Below are positions 1-8,427 of a DNA stretch of 64,000 bases, in pieces. Origin of the DNA: Bacilli bacterium (GTDB lineage Bacteria > Bacillota_I > Bacilli_A > RF39 > UBA660). The stretch is taken from contig JAFSDH010000001.1 of the NCBI GenBank assembly GCA_017436345.1, forward strand, positions 62,001-126,000. The letters run 5' to 3'. The position numbers and the translations under genes are program-made. Each line of letters opens with the position of its first letter. Within the stretch, counting starts at the first letter, position 1. The notes below the pieces were generated by a model. That model was given only the letters and a program-made list of their open reading frames with translations. It ran no database searches and had not been told where the DNA came from.

Positions 1-1
1 T

Positions 2-2470
2 AAAAATAAATTAATATATTTATTTCTTTTATTACAACCTTTTATTGATTTAGTAACTAGTATTATGACTAGATTTGAAATTGGTTTTATATCAATTGGT
101 GTAGTAATTAGAGGTTTATTTATTTTATTTATGATTATATATTTATTATTCTTTTGTAATACTAAATATAAAAGATTATCAATTCTTTATGTATTTTTAC
201 TCGGAATATATACTGTTTTATATTTTGTTGTTAAATCAGAATTATTAAGTAACTTTAATTATTTTATGACTGATATAGTATATTTATTTAAATATATGTA
301 TTTTTTACTTTTATTTATAACAATGTTTAATTTTTATATAGAGTATAAATTGGAATATAAAAAGATTATTAATATATTTATATTTAATTTATTTATATAT
401 TCATTGTTAATACTTATTCCATATTTAACTAATACTAGTTTTTCATCATATGCTTTAAATAGGGGAGATGGAGTAGTTGGGTGGTTTTTTGCCGCTAATG
501 ATATTAGTGTAATATTTATTTCTTTATTTCCATTTTTGCTTTATAAATTAAATGAGAAGATTTCTTTTAAATATATTTTACTTGTTGTTTTATCTATTTT
601 TTCTTGTTTATTAATAGGTACTAAAGTAGCTTATTTTGGTATTTTATTAAGTTTAGTTTTAGGTATTTTTTATTATTTATTTTATATTAAAAATAGATAT
701 AAAAATATAATGCTACTAATCATAGTTTTATTAGGAACTATTTTAATAGGTAATGACTCATCTGTTGTTGGAAATATAAAAAATAGAGTAGATAAGTATG
801 AGGAGTATCAAGAAACTGGTACAAATATAACTAAAGAAGAAGGGGAAATTGTTGTTAAGGAAGATGATACAGCTGCAACCATTATTGTATTTAGTAATAG
901 GGATAAATTACTAAAAAGAACTTATGAAATATATGAAAGTAGAAATAGTTTAGAAAAGATATTTGGAATTGGTTTTTCTAATCGTGAAAGTGTTGATGAT
1001 AGTGGAATTGAAAAATTAGTTGAAATGGATCTTTTTGATATATTATTTCATGGTGGGATAGCGTTATTTATTCTTTATTTTTTACCATTTATTTTTATAG
1101 TTATTTATTTTATTAAATATATTATTAAGAATAAATTTAAGATTGATTTAAGAGGGTGGATTCTTGGATATTTAATTTTCTTGATATTTGGTGTTAGTAC
1201 ACTTAGTGGTCATGTTTTTTCATCACCATCAGTATTAATTTATTATACGTTTATTGTAATATTATTTTTAGAATATTTTGATACTAATAATAATTTAAAT
1301 AAAAAGAAGTTGTCGTTTTTAATGTTACATTTAGGTAATGGTGGGATTGAAAAAGCAACTGTTTCAACCGCAAATAGTTTATCTAAGTATTTTGATGTTG
1401 AACTAGTAGTTGCTTATAATTTAAGTAATCAAGTTTTATATGATATTAATGATAATGTAAAGATTAATTATTTGATAAATAATGATGTTGCTTTAAGAGT
1501 TAATAAATATAAAGAAAACTTAAAGAAAAGAGAGATTAGATTATTATTTAAAAATATTTATTTAGATTATTTTAAAAATAAAAGAGTTAAGAATTTATTT
1601 ATTGATATTTTTGATAGTATTAAGATATCTTTTTTAAAAAATGAACTAATGATAAAATATTTAAAGAAATGTGATAGTGATATTATTATTTCTACGAGAG
1701 TAGAGTATTCTGTATTATTAAGTAAATATGGAAATAAAGATTCTAAAAAAATTGCTGTTGAACATAGACATCATAATAATGATAAAAAATATATTAGAAA
1801 AATTAGAAATAATTATAATAATATAAATTATTTAGTTGTATTAACGGAAGGTTTAAGAAAAGATTATTCTAATTTTTTAAAGAGGGATTCAAAGACAAAG
1901 GTTATTACAATTCCTAATATGATTGAGAAATATCCTTCTAAATTATCTAGTTTAAAAAATAAAAAGGTTATTAGTATAGGAAGAATTGTTGAAGGAAAAA
2001 GAATTGATGAAATAATTGAAATTGCTTCATACTGTAAAGACTTAGAATTCGAAATAATAGGTGATGGGGATAAATTTGAAAGTATGTGTTTACTTGCTCA
2101 AAATAAAAAAGTATCTAATGTTAAGATGCTTGGTGCTATGAAAAATGAAGAGGCCTTAGAACATTTAAAAGAAGCTAGTATTTTTATTATGACAAGTGAA
2201 ACAGAAGGGTTACCAATGGTTTTATTAGAGGCATTTAGTTATGGTGTCCCTGCGATATGTTATATGACTGATAGTGGTGTTAGCGATATTGTTGATAATA
2301 ATTTAAATGGATTTATTATTGAAGAAAGAAATCAAAAGGAAATGATTAAGAAATTAAAAGAGATTATGAATGATGATAAACTTAGAAAATCATTTGGAAA
2401 AGAAGCCCTTTTAAAAGCAAAAGAATTCAGTGAAAAAGAAGTTATAAAGAGATGGTTAGAAATCTTATAA
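2..2470 (+). CDS. O-antigen polymerase-like membrane domain fused to GT4 glycosyltransferase (5' partial)
   Basis: The reading frame is open from the left edge. The first ATG is at 65, but the 21 codons before it encode a membrane-helix-like stretch (LFLLLQPFIDLVTSI) that reads as part of the protein, so the start is probably outside the window. The first ~400 residues are hydrophobic, with about ten membrane segments, as in Wzy/WaaL-type polymerases. From about nt 1310 a soluble GT-B domain begins, with NGGIEKAT near its start, EHRHH, ISIGRIVEGKRID and the GT4 donor-site ETEGLPMVLLEAFSYG. Inference: one protein that both transfers a sugar and polymerises or ligates an undecaprenyl-linked glycan. 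A hairpin overlaps its stop. Family assignment is good; substrate unknown. Confidence 0.8.
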   Translation, partial: KNKLIYLFLLLQPFIDLVTSIMTRFEIGFISIGVVIRGLFILFMIIYLLFFCNTKYKRLSILYVFLLGIYTVLYFVVKSELLSNFNYFMTDIVYLFKYMYFLLLFITMFNFYIEYKLEYKKIINIFIFNLFIYSLLILIPYLTNTSFSSYALNRGDGVVGWFFAANDISVIFISLFPFLLYKLNEKISFKYILLVVLSIFSCLLIGTKVAYFGILLSLVLGIFYYLFYIKNRYKNIMLLIIVLLGTILIGNDSSVVGNIKNRVDKYEEYQETGTNITKEEGEIVVKEDDTAATIIVFSNRDKLLKRTYEIYESRNSLEKIFGIGFSNRESVDDSGIEKLVEMDLFDILFHGGIALFILYFLPFIFIVIYFIKYIIKNKFKIDLRGWILGYLIFLIFGVSTLSGHVFSSPSVLIYYTFIVILFLEYFDTNNNLNKKKLSFLMLHLGNGGIEKATVSTANSLSKYFDVELVVAYNLSNQVLYDINDNVKINYLINNDVALRVNKYKENLKKREIRLLFKNIYLDYFKNKRVKNLFIDIFDSIKISFLKNELMIKYLKKCDSDIIISTRVEYSVLLSKYGNKDSKKIAVEHRHHNNDKKYIRKIRNNYNNINYLVVLTEGLRKDYSNFLKRDSKTKVITIPNMIEKYPSKLSSLKNKKVISIGRIVEGKRIDEIIEIASYCKDLEFEIIGDGDKFESMCLLAQNKKVSNVKMLGAMKNEEALEHLKEASIFIMTSETEGLPMVLLEAFSYGVPAICYMTDSGVSDIVDNNLNGFIIEERNQKEMIKKLKEIMNDDKLRKSFGKEALLKAKEFSEKEVIKRWLEIL

Positions 2471-2482
2471 CTTCTTTTTTTT
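2433..2482 (+). terminator. Terminator overlapping the end of the glycosyltransferase gene
   Basis: An A-rich arm at 2433-2447 (AAAAAGAAGTTATAA) pairs with 2465-2479 and is followed by T residues; the loop is 17 nt. The left arm lies in the last codons of the gene. Because the next gene converges from the right, it may serve both strands. Confidence 0.5.
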
Positions 2483-3485
2483 AATCATATTCATCGTATA
2501 TATTACCAACTATTTCTTCAATAGCATCTTCCATTGTAACAATACCTATAAATTCTCCTTTATCTTTTACAATTCCAAAGCTTTGATGTTTTTTTTGCAT
2601 TTTTCTAAAGACATCGTCTATCTTTTCATTTGCTTTAAATGTTTGAACTGGTTGTAGAATATCAGAAATAGTTAATTCTTTGTCTTGATTATGTAAAACA
2701 ACAAAGTCTTTAACGTTTACGAATCCGATAATACCATTTTTATTTTTGACTGGGAATCTTGTAAATTTAGAATCTCTTATCTTTTTTATATTTACTTTCA
2801 TATCATCATCTATGTTTAAGATAATGGATTTTTTTACTGGAGTCATTATTTCTTTAACTGTTTTATCATTGAATTCAAATATATTTAAAATATAATCTCT
2901 TTCTTTAGCTTCTATTATTTTTTCAGATGTACCAGTAAGAATAATTCTTTTTATATCTTCTTCAGATAAACTATCTTCTTTTTCTTTTATATTAAATAAT
3001 TTACATATTAAATTTGTAGATGCGGTTAATAACTTTATTAATGGGTAGAATAAGAAAGAGATTAGTCTTAACAAATCAACTGTTAGAGATGCGATTTTAT
3101 ATGGATTAGAACGACCAATCTTTTTGGGTACTAATTCACCAAATACTAGTGTAAAGTATGATAGAATAATAGTTATTATTACAACTAATATACTTCGTGT
3201 TATATCAGGATCAATTATTGTTACACCTTTTTCAATTAAATATGTTGCAAAAGTATCACTAGCAAAAGCACTTGATAAGAATCCTGCTAAGGTAATACCA
3301 ACTTGAATTGTTGAAAGAAAAGATCCTTCATTTTCTAACATTTTACTTATTTTTTTAGCTTTTTTATCTGTTTTTTTCTTTTCTTTTAGTTCAAATTTAT
3401 CAATAGATAGATATGCAATTTCACTTGATGATAAAATACCATTTATAAAGATTAAAACTACTAATAAAATAATACTATATATCAT
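2481..3485 (-). CDS. CNNM/CBS-domain membrane protein (HlyC/CorC family), short form
   Basis: 334 residues. An N-terminal DUF21/CNNM membrane domain (about residues 1-175, starting SIILLVVLIFINGILSSSEIA and including GELVPKKIGR) is followed by two CBS motifs (about 205-330; TPVKKSIILNIDD and FGIVKDKGEFIGIVTMEDAI). Family members are linked to Mg2+/Co2+ homeostasis at the membrane. Usual members have ~420-440 residues with a C-terminal CorC_HlyC domain; here the protein stops right after CBS2 (EEIVGNIYDEYD), so that domain is missing. The start is set by GGTGATT just upstream. A TGATATAAT promoter element lies on the minus strand at 3502-3510. Confidence 0.85.
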   Translation of the reverse strand: MIYSIILLVVLIFINGILSSSEIAYLSIDKFELKEKKKTDKKAKKISKMLENEGSFLSTIQVGITLAGFLSSAFASDTFATYLIEKGVTIIDPDITRSILVVIITIILSYFTLVFGELVPKKIGRSNPYKIASLTVDLLRLISFLFYPLIKLLTASTNLICKLFNIKEKEDSLSEEDIKRIILTGTSEKIIEAKERDYILNIFEFNDKTVKEIMTPVKKSIILNIDDDMKVNIKKIRDSKFTRFPVKNKNGIIGFVNVKDFVVLHNQDKELTISDILQPVQTFKANEKIDDVFRKMQKKHQSFGIVKDKGEFIGIVTMEDAIEEIVGNIYDEYD

Positions 3486-3571
3486 ATAATCACCTATAGA
3501 TATTATATCATGAATGAATTCTTGTTCAATAGTTTTTACTATGATATAATTTATTAAAGCGTGGTGTTAAT

Positions 3572-4042
3572 GTGAAGAAGGTTTTATTTATTTCATCAAC
3601 TGGAGGACATTTATCTGAGTTATTACAACTTAGTCCAATGTTTAAAAAGTATGATTATCGTTTGGTTACTGAAAAGACTAAGTCTAATTTAGATTTGAAG
3701 AATAAGTATCCTGGTAAAGTGGATTTTTTAGTATATGGTACTAAGTCACATTTTTTAGTATATCCATTTAAATTATTTTATAATACGATGAAAAGTTTTT
3801 TTATATTTTTAAAATTTAGACCTAATGTTGTTATAACTACAGGTGCTCATACAGGTGGACCAATGTGTTGTATAGCTAAGTTATTTGGAGCTAAAGTTAT
3901 TTATATTGAAACACTTGCTAACTTATATACTAAGACTATTACTGGACGTCTTGTTTATCATATTGCAGATATGTTTGTTGTTCAGTGGGAAAGTATGTTA
4001 GAGTTATATCCTGATGCCACTTATGGGGGGTGGATTTATTAA
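3572..4042 (+). CDS. Alg14-like glycosyltransferase membrane-anchor subunit
   Basis: 156 residues with a GTG start. The N-terminal VLFISSTGGHLSELLQL and the central VVITTGAHTGGPMCCIAKLFGAKVIYIET are typical of the Alg14/CpsF/PssD family, which recruits a separate catalytic subunit to the membrane to add the second sugar to a polyprenyl-linked intermediate. The stop TAA shares a base with the ATG of the Alg13-like gene (TAATG), so the two are translationally coupled. An extended -10 (TGATATAAT, 3542-3550) lies just upstream. The pair probably acts in the same polysaccharide pathway as the gene at the left edge. Confidence 0.85.
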   Translation: MKKVLFISSTGGHLSELLQLSPMFKKYDYRLVTEKTKSNLDLKNKYPGKVDFLVYGTKSHFLVYPFKLFYNTMKSFFIFLKFRPNVVITTGAHTGGPMCCIAKLFGAKVIYIETLANLYTKTITGRLVYHIADMFVVQWESMLELYPDATYGGWIY

Positions 4043-4521
4043 TGATACTTGTTACACTAGGAACACAAGATAAAAATTTTGATAGATTATTAATTGCTAT
4101 AGATAATGAAATAAATAAAGGTAATATTAAAGAAAAAGTTATTGTTCAGGCTGGTACTACTGATTTTAAATCTGACAATATGGAAATATTTGATTTAATT
4201 AGTAAAGATGAATTTGATAAGTTAATGAGTGAATGTGATTTGTTGATTACTCATGGTGGTGTTGGAAGTATTTTAACTGGTTTATCGCATGGTAAAAAAG
4301 TAATTGCAGCATCTCGTTTATCTAAATATAAGGAACATGTCAATGATCATCAAGTGCAAATAGTGGGTGAGTTTGCGAAAAAAGGTTATATTCTTGAACT
4401 TAAAGATTTTTCTAAATTAGGAGATTTGATTAAAAAATCAAAGTCTTTTAAACCTAAGAAATACAAAAGTAATACTAATAATATGATTAAATTATTAGAA
4501 GATTTTATAGATAATATATAA
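4042..4521 (+). CDS. Alg13-like glycosyltransferase catalytic subunit
   Basis: 159 residues from the ATG at 4042. MILVTLGTQDKNFDRLLIAID at the start and LLITHGGVGSILTGLSHGKKVIAASR in the middle are signatures of GT28 C-terminal, Alg13/CpsG-type proteins that bind the nucleotide sugar. An in-frame GTG 12 nt earlier is possible, but GGGGGGTGG at 4025-4033 is well placed for the ATG, and the family normally begins MIxVTLGTQ. It is coupled to the Alg14-like gene by the one-base stop/start overlap. A terminator hairpin begins at the stop codon. Confidence 0.87.
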   Translation: MILVTLGTQDKNFDRLLIAIDNEINKGNIKEKVIVQAGTTDFKSDNMEIFDLISKDEFDKLMSECDLLITHGGVGSILTGLSHGKKVIAASRLSKYKEHVNDHQVQIVGEFAKKGYILELKDFSKLGDLIKKSKSFKPKKYKSNTNNMIKLLEDFIDNI

Positions 4522-4544
4522 AGATATTTTTAATATCTTTTTTT
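4520..4544 (+). terminator. Terminator after the Alg13/Alg14 pair
   Basis: AAAGATAT (4520-4527) pairs with ATATCTTT (4533-4540) across a five-base loop, followed by a T run to 4544. Confidence 0.75.
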
Positions 4545-4545
4545 G

Positions 4546-4607
4546 TGTAAAAATAGTGTGTGTAAATAATTGTAAAATTATTTGTAAAAGATTGTAATTG
4601 CGTGTAA
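4546..4607 (+). repeat. Phased array of six TGTAA motifs upstream of rpoZ
   Basis: TGTAA begins at 4546, 4561, 4571, 4583, 4593 and 4603. The intervals are 15, 10, 12, 10 and 10 bases, close to one helical turn. The array ends 10 bases before the putative -10 box TATAAT at 4618-4623 and so covers the -35 region and beyond. This looks like a multi-site protein-binding region; the factor is unknown. Confidence 0.6.
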
Positions 4608-4617
4608 ATGATTTTAT

Positions 4618-4623
4618 TATAAT
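4618..4623 (+). promoter_or_regulatory. -10 element of the rpoZ promoter
   Basis: TATAAT lies 19 bases before the GTG start of rpoZ. No TTGACA-like -35 is visible; that region is occupied by TGTAA repeats. Confidence 0.5.
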
Positions 4624-4641
4624 AGTAGGGAGTGTGATAAA

Positions 4642-4851
4642 GTGATCTATCCGTCAATTGATAAGCTTTTGAATATAGTTGATTCTAAATATCAATTAGT
4701 TCATATTGCTGCTAGAAGAAGTCGTGAAATGGCTAAGACTGATTTTTACCAAATGCCAATTAATAAATATAAGTCAAGTAAGAATATTGGTAAAGCGCTT
4801 GAAGAAGTGGCAGAAGGCTTAATTACTATAAAAGAAAGAGAAGAAGATTAA
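4642..4851 (+). CDS. rpoZ: RNA polymerase omega subunit
   Basis: 69 residues with a GTG start preceded by AGGGAGTG. MIYPSIDKLLNIVDSKYQLV, the AARRSREM motif and KSSKNIGKALEEVAEG are diagnostic of the omega subunit, which helps assemble and stabilise the beta' subunit of core polymerase. Length is normal for the family. In many Bacillota rpoZ follows gmk and precedes coaBC/priA; here it stands alone before recX, with its own promoter region carrying a striking TGTAA array. Confidence 0.93.
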   Translation: MIYPSIDKLLNIVDSKYQLVHIAARRSREMAKTDFYQMPINKYKSSKNIGKALEEVAEGLITIKEREED

Positions 4852-4869
4852 TTTTTCTCTTTTCTTTTG
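4831..4869 (+). terminator. Possible terminator at the end of rpoZ
   Basis: AAAGAAAGAGAA near the end of rpoZ can pair with TTCTCTTTTCTTT after the stop (one bulged base), followed by T-rich sequence. The left arm is coding, so some of the complementarity may be incidental. Confidence 0.4.
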
Positions 4870-4875
4870 TTTTGC

Positions 4876-4903
4876 TTGTCAAACATTTGTTTTGTGATAT
4901 AAT
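4876..4903 (+). promoter_or_regulatory. recX promoter
   Basis: TTGTCA (4876-4881), a 16-base spacer and TATAAT (4898-4903) with the extended TG two bases before the -10. It lies 22 bases before the recX start. Confidence 0.75.
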
Positions 4904-4925
4904 TTAGTTGATTAGAGGTGATAGC

Positions 4926-5660
4926 ATGAAGATTGAAAAGTTTACTAAGTTAAATAATGGAATGTATAAATTAAAACTTGAAGATGATTCTTTAATAAAA
5001 GTACACGAGGAAGTTATTTTAAAAAATGATCTTTTATTGACAAAGGAAATATCAGATGAAGATGTAAAGAACATTGACAAGTTAAATAATAATTATAATG
5101 CATATGATATAGCTGTAAAGTATATTAGTACTAAATATAGAAGTTGTTATGAAGTTTTTTCTTATTTAGAAAAGAAAGAAATAGATAAGGTTATTATTCA
5201 TGAAGTAATAGAAAAATTAAAGAAACAAAGATATTTAGATGATAGTGTTTATGCTAAAGCTTTTGTAAATGATAGAATAAAATTTAGTAATAATGGACCT
5301 TTTAAAATAAAGAGGGAATTAGACGAAAGAAAGATATCTAGTTTGATAATAGACGATGTTTTAAGTATTTTTGATTATTCTTTGGAAAAAGAAAAACTTG
5401 ATAAGTTAGTGCCTAAATATGTAAAGACAATAAGAAATAAGAGCTACACAATGATGAAAAGTAAAGTTTTAGATTATTTTTCTAATTTAGGATATAGTAA
5501 AAATTTAGTTATGGATATTTTAAATAATGTTGATTATGATGATAGCAGTGCGAGAGAAAAAGAATATAATAAGTTATATAAAAAGTATTCTAAAAAATAT
5601 TCTGGTAGTGAATTAGAATATAAAATTAAACAATCTATGTATAAAAATGGTTATAAATAA
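4926..5660 (+). CDS. recX: RecX family regulatory protein
   Basis: 244 residues from the ATG at 4926, preceded by GAGGTGATAGC; an upstream in-frame TTG at 4908 is unlikely. The C-terminal two thirds is made of RecX three-helix repeats: YDIAVKYISTKYRSCYEVFSYL, LKKQRYLDDSVYAKAFVNDRI and GPFKIKRELDERKIS. RecX binds RecA filaments and limits recombinase activity. The N-terminal ~60 residues form the extra domain seen in the longer Bacillus-type RecX. It is monocistronic between its own promoter and a bidirectional terminator. Confidence 0.88.
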   Translation: MKIEKFTKLNNGMYKLKLEDDSLIKVHEEVILKNDLLLTKEISDEDVKNIDKLNNNYNAYDIAVKYISTKYRSCYEVFSYLEKKEIDKVIIHEVIEKLKKQRYLDDSVYAKAFVNDRIKFSNNGPFKIKRELDERKISSLIIDDVLSIFDYSLEKEKLDKLVPKYVKTIRNKSYTMMKSKVLDYFSNLGYSKNLVMDILNNVDYDDSSAREKEYNKLYKKYSKKYSGSELEYKIKQSMYKNGYK

Positions 5661-5687
5661 AAAAAGAAAGGTTTTACCTTTCTTTTT
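5661..5687. terminator. Bidirectional terminator between recX and the YfhO-like gene
   Basis: AAAAAGAAAGG (5661-5671) pairs with CCTTTCTTTTT (5677-5687) around TTTTA. Flanking A and T runs let it work for both convergent genes. Confidence 0.85.
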
Positions 5688-8337
5688 ATAATTTTATATA
5701 TGTAATAAATGATAGAAAGAACCCTAATATTGGTAATAAATAAACACCAATAATAGCACCTATATAAATAGTTAAATATATATATTTAGCTAGTTTTTGT
5801 AAGAATTTTATATTTATTATTTTGTTATAGATATTTTTTCTTAAAATAATAAGACTTGTTATTATGAATAAAATACTTATTATGCTACATATTTTTAAAT
5901 AACTTGGGATGAATTCAATTGTTATATTGTTTTCTCCTTTTTCTAATTCTATACCAATATATGTGTTATAGATATTATTTATTTTTATTTCTCTCTCGTT
6001 ATTATAAGCTTTATATGAATCATTATTACTAATTGGAATAAATAGTGTTTGTTTTTTATCACTATTTATTTTTATATTTATTTTATTTTCATTAAACTTT
6101 AGTTCATGATTATTTTGATAATTACTTGTAAAGTTATTTAATTTTTTATTATTTAATAAACCAATGTTTAATGATTCTAAATAACAGTTTTCTAAAAATT
6201 CTATTTTTATATTTAATTTTTCGTCTTTGTAGGTACCAAAATTAATTAATCCGTTATTCATATCAGTAGGATATTTTTCTAAATATAGTTCATCATTTAC
6301 ATAAATATTAAATAACTTATATATATCGTTATTTAACATGTTATCAGTACTTTTATATAGTTCGAGATAAATAGTTCTTTCTTTATCTATTTTTATATCA
6401 AATTCAACATAATTATCTTTATTTTTATCAATAATAGTATAATTATTATCTTTTATTTTAATATTTTTATATTTAATATTATCTATTATTTCAAATAAGT
6501 CTTTATCATTTGTAATTGAATTATAAATAGCATTTTGAATTTCAAAAGTATTGTGATATTTAGTAATATCAATATCTTTGTCAATTAAGTACCCAAATGA
6601 AATATTATGATTTAGTTCATGAAGATAAAGATTATTATATTCTTTTATAAACGTATAATTATCAGTCTCTTTTTCAGTATTTAATAAATATTTATTACCT
6701 AGTAATATATCTGTGAATAGTGTACCACCTTTAGAATGGGTATGAGTCCAGTAAGATGAATATCCTAGTAGTTTTAATGTTTTTTGAGTTTGTCCATCTG
6801 TTAAAGAGCTAAAATGATCCATACTAGGAATTTTAGTTACATTACTACTATTATTGATAATAGTACTAGTTTCATCTTTTAGTCTAAATATAGTATTTAT
6901 ATTATCTTTTTCTATTTCATTTAAAGTTTCATATACATATTTTGTATCTTTTTGAATAAAATCTATTCCTAGATACAAGTAACTATTACAAGTTATATGA
7001 GTAATAGTTAGTAATGAGATAAGGATTAGAGATAGTTTGTTTAGATTTTTATTTAATAAAATAATTATAAAACTAGATATAAATGTTAGAATAAACATTC
7101 CAAGTAGAATAATAATTAATATTTTATTTCTAGATAGTGTTAAACTATCAATTGCATCTTGAAATTCTATATATTTAAATTTAGTTAAGAAGATTGTAAT
7201 AGTAATTGTTACTATAGTTATTAAGATAGATATTATTTTTTTAAGATTATTTATTTCTATTTTTGGAGTTTTATAATTATTAAAGAAATAACCAGCGCCA
7301 ATAATCATAAATAGAGTAGTTATAAATCCAAAACGATATGGAAATGATGCATATGACATAAAATGTAAAACTTTGTTTACAGGTTCAATTACAACTGGAA
7401 TTAACAAAAGAATCATACTTGGAATATAAAACTTTAAGAATTTTTTATGTTTTTTATAATCCTTTAATAATAATAATATTGCGATAAATATGATTGGACC
7501 TGATATGAATAATGCTATTTTATCAGTTAGTGGTCCTAGTTTTGAATTGATTAATGTATCTAGTGTTGATATCATTCTTGAGGATATAGAAATTTGTTTA
7601 TAGGTAGGAATAACTATTAATAGACTTATCCCAAGAGATAATACTGTTGATATTCCTAATGATAATATTTTTTTAGGTATTTCTTTTTTGTTATAGTAAT
7701 TATATAGGAATATTCCTGATAATAAAAATATAAATATAATTATCATGAATGAAATATAAAAACTAAAAAATAGGGATAGTGTTAACGCGATTAGATATAG
7801 TTTAGGATTATCTTCTTCAAATAGTTTTTTTAGACCAATAATTATTAATGGTAACATATACATAGCATCAATCCATGATGTTATTTGATAGAAGTTTAAA
7901 CTATAAGCTGAAAAGCCATATAATAAAGCAAGACAAACGCTTAATAAACTATTATTTTTTTTAAATAAATTTTTCAACATATATAGACATGTTATATTAC
8001 ATAATAAAATTTTTAATGCGATTATGATTGAGATAAATAAATGGATTTTACTTCTTTCAACCAAAAGTATTAATAAAGATAAAGGACTTGCTAGGTAGTA
8101 AAAAATAATACCAAAGAAGTTAATACCATTTGAAGAAGCAAAATTGATTAATAATGATTCATTTCCTCGTAAAGCATCATATAAATAATAGTAATATGCT
8201 GTTATTTGGTCATACATATCTCCAAATATTAAAGTATTATTACCAAAAGGGTAAATATCTTTAAGTATAAATATTAATCCTAATATTAATAACGTAATTA
8301 GTATTGTTATTATATATTCTTTATATTTTTTTAGCAT
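5686..8337 (-). CDS. YfhO-like polytopic membrane glycosyltransferase
   Basis: 883 residues from the ATG at 8337 (GGTGATAATT upstream); the frame extends further back but without a ribosome site. The N-terminal ~480 residues hold about 12 membrane helices with FGDMYDQITAYYYYLYDAL in the first outside loop, and YGFSAYSLNFYQITSWIDAMYM and HFMSYASFPYRFGF, as in the YfhO family. A ~330-residue extracytoplasmic part and C-terminal helices follow. In Bacillus subtilis and Staphylococcus aureus YfhO is the GT-C enzyme that decorates lipoteichoic acid with sugar from the undecaprenyl-phosphate carrier made by CsbB. A CsbB-type gene lies divergently next door, supporting the same job here. Confidence 0.82.
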   Translation of the reverse strand: MLKKYKEYIITILITLLILGLIFILKDIYPFGNNTLIFGDMYDQITAYYYYLYDALRGNESLLINFASSNGINFFGIIFYYLASPLSLLILLVERSKIHLFISIIIALKILLCNITCLYMLKNLFKKNNSLLSVCLALLYGFSAYSLNFYQITSWIDAMYMLPLIIIGLKKLFEEDNPKLYLIALTLSLFFSFYISFMIIIFIFLLSGIFLYNYYNKKEIPKKILSLGISTVLSLGISLLIVIPTYKQISISSRMISTLDTLINSKLGPLTDKIALFISGPIIFIAILLLLKDYKKHKKFLKFYIPSMILLLIPVVIEPVNKVLHFMSYASFPYRFGFITTLFMIIGAGYFFNNYKTPKIEINNLKKIISILITIVTITITIFLTKFKYIEFQDAIDSLTLSRNKILIIILLGMFILTFISSFIIILLNKNLNKLSLILISLLTITHITCNSYLYLGIDFIQKDTKYVYETLNEIEKDNINTIFRLKDETSTIINNSSNVTKIPSMDHFSSLTDGQTQKTLKLLGYSSYWTHTHSKGGTLFTDILLGNKYLLNTEKETDNYTFIKEYNNLYLHELNHNISFGYLIDKDIDITKYHNTFEIQNAIYNSITNDKDLFEIIDNIKYKNIKIKDNNYTIIDKNKDNYVEFDIKIDKERTIYLELYKSTDNMLNNDIYKLFNIYVNDELYLEKYPTDMNNGLINFGTYKDEKLNIKIEFLENCYLESLNIGLLNNKKLNNFTSNYQNNHELKFNENKINIKINSDKKQTLFIPISNNDSYKAYNNEREIKINNIYNTYIGIELEKGENNITIEFIPSYLKICSIISILFIITSLIILRKNIYNKIINIKFLQKLAKYIYLTIYIGAIIGVYLLPILGFFLSFITYIKL

Positions 8338-8398
8338 AATTATCACCAAAATAATTATAGTATACGTAAAAATCTTAGTCAATGAATGAGATAAGTGT

Positions 8399-8404
8399 TA
8401 TAAT
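8399..8404 (+). promoter_or_regulatory. -10 of the CsbB-like gene
   Basis: TGTTATAAT (8396-8404) is an extended -10 placed 24 bases before the ATG at 8428, in the divergent gap between the YfhO-like and CsbB-like genes. Confidence 0.6.
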
Positions 8405-8427
8405 ATTTTTAGAGAGTGAGAGATAAT

